5,215 nucleotides of DNA, taken from NCBI GenBank assembly GCA_035500455.1, contig DATJXG010000432.1, positions 1-5,215 of the forward strand. Direction: 5' to 3'. The first letter of the stretch is position 1, and each line of letters begins with the position of its first letter. This document shows, piece after piece, positions 1-4,386 of this stretch. The position numbers were made by a program, and so were the translations under genes. The notes below the pieces were generated by a model. That model was given only the letters and a program-made list of their open reading frames with translations, was not told the origin of the DNA and did not search any database. This stretch comes from DATJXG01 sp035500455 (GTDB taxonomy: Bacteria > Acidobacteriota > Terriglobia > Terriglobales > Acidobacteriaceae).

Positions 1-26
1 ACAATGGTTGTGCGAGCGGAGACTTC

Positions 27-54
27 CTGCTATCACCATGCTGTTATCACCATG
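27..54. repeat. 14-bp tandem duplication upstream of miaB
   Basis: Two adjacent 14-base copies (27-40 and 41-54) read CTGCTATCACCATG and CTGTTATCACCATG and differ at one base. The duplication lies in non-coding DNA and overlaps no credible gene. It could be recent slippage or part of a longer repeat family. No function can be read from it. Confidence 0.75.
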
Positions 55-60
55 GTCTTT

Positions 61-97
61 CTCTGCGTGCTTCTCTGCGCTCTCTGCGTACTCAGCG
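61..97. repeat. CTCTGCG short-repeat cluster
   Basis: CTCTGCG occurs at 61-67, 73-79 and 82-88, followed by the variant CTCAGCG at 91-97, at spacings of 12, 9 and 9 bases. The pyrimidine-rich track lies about 50 bases before miaB and is not coding on either strand as far as can be seen. It may be a copy of a dispersed intergenic repeat of this genome; that is inference. Confidence 0.6.
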
Positions 98-120
98 GTA
101 AAAACGGGGTCTGCCCCGTT
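98..120 (-). terminator. Candidate intrinsic terminator reading on the minus strand
   Basis: A perfect 7-bp stem, AACGGGG (103-109) with CCCCGTT (114-120), closes a TCTG tetraloop. On the plus strand it is preceded by five A (100-104), so on the minus strand the GC-rich stem runs into TTTTT, the layout of a rho-independent terminator. On the plus strand only two T follow the C run, so termination in that direction would be weak. It would stop antisense transcripts leaving the miaB promoter region. The stem may instead be part of the repeat-rich leader. Confidence 0.4.
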
Positions 121-131
121 GCCTGACGCGC

Positions 132-137
132 TATACT
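132..137 (+). promoter_or_regulatory. Candidate -10 box of miaB (leaderless geometry)
   Basis: TATACT matches the sigma-70 -10 consensus at five of six bases and fits TANNNT. Six bases separate it from the ATG at 144, so transcription would start on or next to the start codon. No convincing -35 hexamer is found 16-18 bases upstream, where the sequence is the hairpin at 103-120. There is no Shine-Dalgarno sequence before the ATG. Confidence 0.45.
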
Positions 138-143
138 TGCCTC

Positions 144-1490
144 ATGGGCGGGGATTCGCAGAAGACGTTCTACCTGGAAACCTTTGGCTGTCAAATGAAT
201 GCGCACGACTCGGAAAAGGTCGTGGGCACGCTGCGGCAGCAGGGGTACCGGCAGGTGGAAAGCGTCGAAGAGGCGGGGCTGATCCTCTATAACACCTGCT
301 CCATCCGCGACAAGGCCGAGCAGAAGGTGTTTCATCGCCTGGCGGACTACAAAAAGCTGCAGGCGCAGGGCAAGCGCTTCGGCGTGCTCGGTTGCGTCGC
401 CCAGCAGGAAGGCGAAATGATTTTCGAGCGGGCGCCGCATGTTTCGCTGGTCTGCGGGTCGGCGTCATACCGCAACCTGCCGCAGATGCTGATCCAGATT
501 GAAAATGGGCAGAGCGAGGCAGGGAAGCCGCTGCGCGTCACCGGGCTCGACGATCGCCAGACCGACGAGTGCTTCGAAACCGAATTCACCGCGCGAACCA
601 ATCCGCACCGCGGGTACATCACCATCATTGAGGGCTGCGACAAGTTCTGCTCCTACTGCGTGGTGCCGTTCACCCGCGGCAAGGAGCGCAGCCGGACTTC
701 GGATTCGGTGCTCGCCGAGGCGCGCCAGATGGCCGATCTGGGCTACACCGAGATTCAACTGCTGGGGCAGAATGTGAATTCCTACCGCGATCCGGCAGGG
801 AAGAGGTCGTTCGCGGAATTGCTGGCGGCAGTGGGCGCGGTTCCGGGCGTCCGGCGGGTGCGGTTCACCACCTCGCATCCCCGCGACTTCGGCCGCGACA
901 TCATCGAAGCCATCGACGCCACCCCGACGCTTTGCGACCACGTGCATCTGCCCGTGCAGAGCGGATCGACTCGCATGCTGACTGCCATGCAGCGCCTCTA
1001 CACCCGCGAACAGTATCTGGAGCGCATCTCCTGGATGAAGTCCGCCCGCCGTACGCTGAGCATCACTTCCGACATCATCGTCGGCTTTCCCGGTGAGACC
1101 GAAGCCGATTTTGAGGAAACTCTTTCGCTGCTTGACGCCGTCGAATACGACAGTATCTTCGGCTTCAAGTATTCGCCGCGCCCAAACACGCCGTCGCTGA
1201 AGCTGGAGGATGCCATCCCGGATCAGGAGAAGTCGCGGCGTTTGGTGGTGATGCAAGAACGGCAAAGGGAGATCCAGAAGCAGCGCAATCAGAGGCATAT
1301 CGGAGAAACTATTGAGGTAATGGTAGAAGGCAGGAATGAGGCGCGTGCACAGTGGATCGGCCGCACCAGCCAGAACAAAGTGATGAATTTCATCGCCCCG
1401 GAAGGAGCATCCCCGGCAGTGGGCAGCTACGTACCAGTGCTGGCCACGGCAAGCTTTCCCAACAGCCTTCTGGGAACGATGGTGGTATAA
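144..1490 (+). CDS. miaB: tRNA-2-methylthio-N6-dimethylallyladenosine synthase (MiaB)
   Basis: This radical-SAM methylthiotransferase converts i6A to ms2i6A at position 37 of tRNAs that read UNN codons, using two [4Fe-4S] clusters and S-adenosylmethionine. All three domains are visible. The N-terminal UPF0004 domain has its cluster ligands Cys16 (FGCQMN), Cys52 (NTCSIRDKAE) and Cys84 (LGCVAQQ). The radical-SAM core has CxxxCxxC at Cys165, Cys169 and Cys172, followed by VPFTRGKERSR. The C-terminal TRAM RNA-binding domain covers about 380-448. At 448 residues it has the usual family length. The CSIRDKAE signature and overall likeness favour MiaB over RimO or MtaB. The start is well fixed: an in-frame TAA lies at 99-101 and no ATG, GTG or TTG occurs between it and 144. 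There is no Shine-Dalgarno sequence, and a TATACT box ends 6 bases upstream, suggesting a leaderless mRNA. The BFN gene follows 93 bp downstream on the same strand. Confidence 0.97.
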   Translation: MGGDSQKTFYLETFGCQMNAHDSEKVVGTLRQQGYRQVESVEEAGLILYNTCSIRDKAEQKVFHRLADYKKLQAQGKRFGVLGCVAQQEGEMIFERAPHVSLVCGSASYRNLPQMLIQIENGQSEAGKPLRVTGLDDRQTDECFETEFTARTNPHRGYITIIEGCDKFCSYCVVPFTRGKERSRTSDSVLAEARQMADLGYTEIQLLGQNVNSYRDPAGKRSFAELLAAVGAVPGVRRVRFTTSHPRDFGRDIIEAIDATPTLCDHVHLPVQSGSTRMLTAMQRLYTREQYLERISWMKSARRTLSITSDIIVGFPGETEADFEETLSLLDAVEYDSIFGFKYSPRPNTPSLKLEDAIPDQEKSRRLVVMQERQREIQKQRNQRHIGETIEVMVEGRNEARAQWIGRTSQNKVMNFIAPEGASPAVGSYVPVLATASFPNSLLGTMVV

Positions 1491-1494
1491 CGGA

Positions 1495-1562
1495 ATTGCT
1501 GATTGCTGATTTTTGACTGCTGATTTTGGAGTCTGCTGTCGCCCGGATCTTCAATCAGCAAT
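1495..1562. repeat. Intergenic inverted repeat with GCTGATT direct repeats
   Basis: The heptamer GCTGATT occurs at 1498-1504, 1505-1511 and 1519-1525, and its complement AATCAGC at 1553-1559. The longest arms are ATTGCTGATTG (1495-1505) and CAATCAGCAAT (1552-1562), 11 bp and perfect, with a 46-base loop. The structure fills most of the miaB-BFN gap, starting 5 bases after the miaB stop and ending 11 bases before the BFN ribosome binding site. In a joint transcript it would fold into a stem between the genes. No T-run follows, so it is not a classical terminator. It resembles a dispersed intergenic repeat. Confidence 0.7.
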
Positions 1563-1573
1563 GGGCAGAGCCC

Positions 1574-1578
1574 GGAGG
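1574..1578 (+). promoter_or_regulatory. Shine-Dalgarno site that fixes the BFN start
   Basis: GGAGG lies 5 bases before the ATG at 1584. A second in-frame ATG at 1596 (residue 5) would be 17 bases away, so the site favours 1584. It is the only clear Shine-Dalgarno sequence ahead of a gene in this window. Confidence 0.75.
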
Positions 1579-1583
1579 CCTCG

Positions 1584-2069
1584 ATGGAAGTAGAAATGAA
1601 AATCCGCGGTCTGATGATGGATCCGGTGTCGAATATGCCCATTGTGATTCTTAAGGATGCTGGGAGCGATACGGTTCTGCCGATATGGGTGGGGATGTTT
1701 GAGGCGAACGCTATCGCGCTGGAGATCGAGAAGGTGAATACGCCGCGGCCGATGACCCATGATCTGATCAAGAACGTGCTGGTCGGGCTGGATACTTATG
1801 TGCACAAAGTTGTAGTTACAGAGTTGAAAGAAGACACCTTCTATGCGGTGATCTGGCTGGAAAGGGAAGGGCGGGTTGTGAGCATTGACTCGCGTCCGTC
1901 CGATGCCCTGGCGCTGGCTTTGCGCATGGATTGCCCTATCTTTGTGGAAGATGAAGTTCTGAAGAACTCGAAGCTGGCTGCCAATCTCTCCGATCGCGTC
2001 ACCAGCGACGAGCTGCGAAAGTGGCTCGAGGGCCTCAATGATGAGGACCTTGGCCGGTACAAGATGTAG
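1584..2069 (+). CDS. Bifunctional nuclease (BFN/DUF151) family protein
   Basis: This 161-residue protein is almost entirely one BFN domain (PF02577 family), about residues 3-135. Family hallmarks are the opening pattern of a short strand, then LPIWVGMFEANAIALEIE (32-49), PRPMTHDLI (54-62) and the conserved DSRPSDALALALR block (102-114). Named members have been described as acting on DNA and RNA, and a plant homologue is linked to defence; the role in most bacteria is unknown. There is no signal peptide or membrane segment, so it should be cytoplasmic. The C-terminal tail (about 140-161) is charged and helical-looking, and no UvrB/UvrC (UVR) motif is visible, unlike some longer family members. 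It lies 93 bp after miaB on the same strand, with a good GGAGG site and no obvious promoter of its own, so co-transcription with miaB is likely. Family assignment is firm; nuclease activity is inferred. Confidence 0.9.
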   Translation: MEVEMKIRGLMMDPVSNMPIVILKDAGSDTVLPIWVGMFEANAIALEIEKVNTPRPMTHDLIKNVLVGLDTYVHKVVVTELKEDTFYAVIWLEREGRVVSIDSRPSDALALALRMDCPIFVEDEVLKNSKLAANLSDRVTSDELRKWLEGLNDEDLGRYKM

Positions 2070-2167
2070 TGTCCGGCTCCCGCCGGCAATCTGATCCTCG
2101 CCCGCTACAAAATTCGTCACAGAGATCGGTCGGGCTGCGCCCTGGCGAGTGGGGCATCATCATGTGT

Positions 2168-2241
2168 CGTGGTCATCATTATCGAGTAGTGATGCATAAT
2201 TTATATGTTGACATCAAAAAATGATCGTGGCATCATAATGC
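2168..2241. promoter_or_regulatory. Operator-like repeats upstream of vapBC
   Basis: Two related elements, CGTGGTCATCATTAT (2168-2182) and CGTGGCATCATAATG (2226-2240), flank the -35 region. The second sits in an inverted repeat, ATGAT (2221-2225) and ATCAT (2232-2236), with a 6-base spacer that overlaps the proposed -10 box. Further ATCATCATG and TGATGCATAAT copies lie at about 2156-2164 and 2190-2200. Ribbon-helix-helix antitoxins bind short repeated or palindromic sites like these, so autorepression by VapB or VapBC is the natural reading. The repeats are seen; the binding is inferred. Confidence 0.5.
2208..2236 (+). promoter_or_regulatory. Promoter of the vapBC operon
   Basis: A perfect consensus -35 TTGACA (2208-2213) is followed after 17 bases by CATCAT (2231-2236), which matches TATAAT at four of six positions. 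Six bases later comes the GTG at 2243, placing the expected transcription start at the start codon. CATAAT at 2234-2239 is a better -10 match but would need a 20-base spacer. A second possible -10, CATAAT at 2195-2200, has only a weak -35. Confidence 0.55.
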
Positions 2242-2242
2242 A

Positions 2243-2470
2243 GTGCGGACGACACTCAACATTGACGATGAGGCCTTCGAGCGCCTTCGAGACTATGCCG
2301 AATCACGATCCATATCCTTAGGGAAGGCTGCTTCTGAATTGCTAGAAAAGGGTTTAGCGGCACCCGTTCCCATGAGGATTGTGGACGGATTTGTGCTGTT
2401 TGACCCTCCGCCGGGAACTCCCCGGGTGAATTCCAAGCTGGTCAAAGAGCTGGAATCAGAGCTGGAATGA
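2243..2470 (+). CDS. vapB: Ribbon-helix-helix antitoxin (VapB-like)
   Basis: This 75-residue protein is the antitoxin of the following PIN-domain toxin. Residues 2-6 (RTTLN) form the DNA-contacting strand, and 8-20 and 24-37 form the two helices of a ribbon-helix-helix fold. The tail (about 50-75: GFVLFDPPPG, then a helix ending ELESELE) is the usual toxin-neutralising segment. It should bind its own operator as a dimer and block VapC by masking its active site. The start is GTG at 2243: the frame is closed by TGA at 2222-2224 with no other start between, and MRTTLNIDDE is a typical antitoxin beginning. No Shine-Dalgarno sequence precedes it, and the promoter geometry suggests a leaderless message. 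Its stop overlaps the toxin start as ATGA. The symbol denotes family role, not a specific orthologue. Confidence 0.85.
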   Translation: MRTTLNIDDEAFERLRDYAESRSISLGKAASELLEKGLAAPVPMRIVDGFVLFDPPPGTPRVNSKLVKELESELE

Positions 2471-2907
2471 GCGTCTTCCTGCTGGACGTGAACGTGATGT
2501 TAGCCTTGGCGTGGCCGGCGCATGAGTTTCATGACCGGGCCCGGCGATGGTTTCGGCAGAACGCCTCCAAGGGATGGGCGACGTGCCCGTTTACCGAGGC
2601 GGCATTCGTGCGGATTCTGGGGAACCCTCGCTTCTCGCCGAGTTCAGTTTCGCCTCGGCAGACCTTGTTGGCGCTGGAAGCTCACCTGTCGGAACCTGCG
2701 CACCTTTTTTGGCCTGATGACATTCCCGTGGCGGAGTGCGTGGCCCCGTTGCGCCAACGACTGCGGGGACACCGGCAGATCACCGATGCCTATCTTCTGG
2801 GCCTGGCGATCCGCAAACGAGGCACGCTGGCAACATTCGACCAAGGATTGATGTCGCTACTGGCGGGAGATGACCCAAAGCGTGCGCACATTGCAGTCAT
2901 CCCGTGA
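2467..2907 (+). CDS. vapC: PIN-domain ribonuclease toxin (VapC-like)
   Basis: This 146-residue PIN-domain protein is a presumed Mg2+-dependent endoribonuclease that stops growth by cutting RNA, usually tRNA or rRNA in studied VapCs; its target cannot be told from sequence. The four acidic active-site positions are present: Asp7 (FLLDVNVMLAL), Glu44 (FTEAAFVRIL), Asp107 (ITDAYLLGLA) and Asp125 (ATFDQGL). The HEFHDRARRW stretch (19-28) and the length match the subfamily of VapCs expanded in Mycobacterium tuberculosis (TIGR00028-like). It starts within the antitoxin stop (ATGA, 4-base overlap), so translation is probably coupled to vapB. The gene looks intact and likely active. It converges with the GH16 gene across a 29-bp gap that has no clear terminator. 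Confidence 0.9.
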   Translation: MSVFLLDVNVMLALAWPAHEFHDRARRWFRQNASKGWATCPFTEAAFVRILGNPRFSPSSVSPRQTLLALEAHLSEPAHLFWPDDIPVAECVAPLRQRLRGHRQITDAYLLGLAIRKRGTLATFDQGLMSLLAGDDPKRAHIAVIP

Positions 2908-2936
2908 AAACCAGATGGGAACGGGCGAGCTAGCCT

Positions 2937-4193
2937 TCAGTTCGCCGCCAGAGGTATGGCCACCGTGGAAGTGTCTCCGCTTAGAGTGAACGCGGTTACG
3001 GAGAGGGTGTGGGTTCCCAAGCGCGTGGAGGGAACTGCCCGGGCGGTTCCGGAAGTGGTGGTAACTCGAACCGTGGCGGTGGCTATCGCGCTCGCGCGGA
3101 AATCTACGATGTGGGAATTCAGCGCATTGCCTGAGTCGATGGCGCAGGTGGCGCCTTCCGGCGCTCCCGAACATTCCAGATACACCAGTCCGCCGCCGCT
3201 AACGGCTTTCAGATGAAGAGTGCTGCTGCCTTCGCCCGCGGCGCTGAGGGTGATTGGGCTCGCGGTCATCAACGGTGCCGACACCGCCGAAGACTTGTAC
3301 ACGCGCACGTAGTCCACGAGCATTTTCGCGGGGCTGGGAGTGGTGCTGTCAGGAGCGCCGGGCCAGCTGCCTTTGCCGCCAATCGCCAGGTTCAGCAACA
3401 GGAAGAAGGGATGATTGAAGGCCCACTGGGTGGGGCCACCGGGGACGTCACTGGCAGTGCGTACGAAGAAAACATTGGCGGGGTCATCGACGTAGAACTG
3501 CACCATGGAAGGCGACCAGATGGCGCCGTAGGTGTGGAAGGCGGTTACGTCGCTGCCGCTGGGGAAGACATAGTCCTGGCCGAGGCCGTCGCCGCCGAAG
3601 TAGGTGGGACCATGGATGGTCGATTTCACTGTCTTTGGGCCGAGGCGGCCGCTGGCGGGGACGTTTTCCATGAAGTCGATTTCGCCGCTGCCGGGCCAGT
3701 CAACCTTGGCGATGTTCGTACCCAGCGCCCAGAAGGCGGGCCAGATCCCGGGACCGACCGGCAGCTTGATCCTTGCCTCAATCCGTCCGTATTGAAAACT
3801 GGCCAGATTGTTCGCTGTGTTCATGCGGGCTGAGGTCCAGGCCTTGCTGCTGGGAGCCGTGTCGGGGGTGATGCGGAACGCCTGGATCACCAGGTGGCCT
3901 TGGCCGTCGATGAAGGCGTTGGAGGCCTGGCTGGAGTTGCAGGGGGGCTGATTTTTGGCGTCGCCCGACGGGCCGCAGTACCACTCCAGTTCGTCATTAA
4001 CTTTCAGGTCGCCGTATTCGAACTGCCATTTGGCAGAGTCGATGGCGCTGTGGGCGGAGCCGTTGAATTCGTCGCTCCAGGCCAGGGTCCAGGTTTGGGC
4101 CTGGGCGGGGAGGCTGAGCGCGCAGAGGGCTAGAACGGCGAGGTTAGACACTCGGGCTGCGACAGCAAAGACAAAAGGGGAGCGGTGGGGCAT
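2937..4193 (-). CDS. Secreted glycoside hydrolase family 16 beta-glucanase with Ig-like C-terminal domain
   Basis: This 418-residue exported enzyme probably cleaves beta-1,3- or mixed-linkage beta-glucan (laminarinase-like). A signal peptide covers residues 1-32: a basic start, a hydrophobic core (about 17-29) and an AQA cleavage site before Gln33. The GH16 domain runs from about 35 to 302, with WSDEFNG (39-45), WPAFWALG (151-158) and catalytic GEIDFMEN, in which Glu171 is the nucleophile, Asp173 the helper and Glu176 the acid/base. It closes with VDYVRVYK (293-300). The ExDxxE form is typical of bacterial laminarinases, but agarase, carrageenase or lichenase activity cannot be excluded. Residues about 305-418 form a Thr/Ser-rich beta domain with a Cys341-Cys350 pair (CSGAPEGATC), resembling Ig-like repeats of Acidobacteriota surface proteins; its role is unknown. 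The ATG at 4193 is the only start after an in-frame stop. There is no Shine-Dalgarno sequence, and a promoter ends 7 bases upstream. Confidence 0.92.
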   Translation of the reverse strand: MPHRSPFVFAVAARVSNLAVLALCALSLPAQAQTWTLAWSDEFNGSAHSAIDSAKWQFEYGDLKVNDELEWYCGPSGDAKNQPPCNSSQASNAFIDGQGHLVIQAFRITPDTAPSSKAWTSARMNTANNLASFQYGRIEARIKLPVGPGIWPAFWALGTNIAKVDWPGSGEIDFMENVPASGRLGPKTVKSTIHGPTYFGGDGLGQDYVFPSGSDVTAFHTYGAIWSPSMVQFYVDDPANVFFVRTASDVPGGPTQWAFNHPFFLLLNLAIGGKGSWPGAPDSTTPSPAKMLVDYVRVYKSSAVSAPLMTASPITLSAAGEGSSTLHLKAVSGGGLVYLECSGAPEGATCAIDSGNALNSHIVDFRASAIATATVRVTTTSGTARAVPSTRLGTHTLSVTAFTLSGDTSTVAIPLAAN

Positions 4194-4200
4194 TCGGAGA

Positions 4201-4230
4201 ACGTTAGAGGAATTTGGGGGATAGGGTCAA
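4201..4230 (-). promoter_or_regulatory. Candidate promoter of the GH16 gene (leaderless geometry)
   Basis: Read on the minus strand, TTGACC (4230-4225; five of six consensus) is followed after 18 bases by TAACGT (4206-4201; TANNNT type). Seven bases then separate it from the ATG at 4193, so transcription would start at or next to the start codon. TATTAT at 4251-4246 is another possible -10 but lacks a good -35. Confidence 0.45.
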
Positions 4231-4301
4231 CTGGGCGTAGTTAACATAATACCTGTTATCGGACATTGCATCAGCAAAGTCGCCCTTGGACGCGCGCCCG
4301 G

Positions 4302-4329
4302 GTGCGGGGGCCCTGACCGGCCCGGCACG
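4302..4329 (-). terminator. GC-rich hairpin between metH and the GH16 gene
   Basis: GGGCC (4308-4312) pairs with GGCCC (4319-4323) around a 6-base loop. After a small internal mismatch the stem extends through GTGC (4302-4305) and GCAC (4325-4328). It lies about 60 bases beyond the metH stop in the direction of metH transcription. No T-run follows, so a factor-dependent or structural role is more likely than a classical intrinsic terminator. Confidence 0.3.
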
Positions 4330-4386
4330 CGAAGCCCTGTCTCTACACGAGTCCTCCACTGCCCTCGCCCGGGCTGCACTTCCCGT

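Noticed and set aside
465..1298. Long minus-strand open frame (277 codons) opposite miaB
   Set aside because: It is antisense to the fully conserved miaB frame and its translation shows no recognisable domain. Long antisense frames are common opposite G+C-rich genes.
1495..1562. Possible CRISPR-like or attachment-site repeats
   Set aside because: The repeat units are 7-11 bases, irregularly spaced and partly inverted, with no unique spacers of equal length and no integrase or cas gene in the window.
2073..2086. Hairpin CCGGC-TCCC-GCCGG just after the BFN stop
   Set aside because: The stem is only 5 bp and no T-run follows, so it is too weak to call a terminator.
1551..2120. Minus-strand open frame (189 codons) opposite the BFN gene
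   Set aside because: The plus-strand frame carries clear BFN family motifs. The reverse frame reads as shadow sequence rich in His, Gln and Arg.
2243..2907. The vapBC pair as part of a larger novel defence island
   Set aside because: It is flanked by housekeeping and glycan-degradation genes with no transposase, integrase or other defence gene visible. It is best read as an isolated toxin-antitoxin module.
3213..3833. Plus-strand open frame (206 codons) opposite the GH16 gene
   Set aside because: It is a Gly/Ala-rich shadow of the GH16 catalytic domain, whose active site and signal peptide confirm the minus strand.
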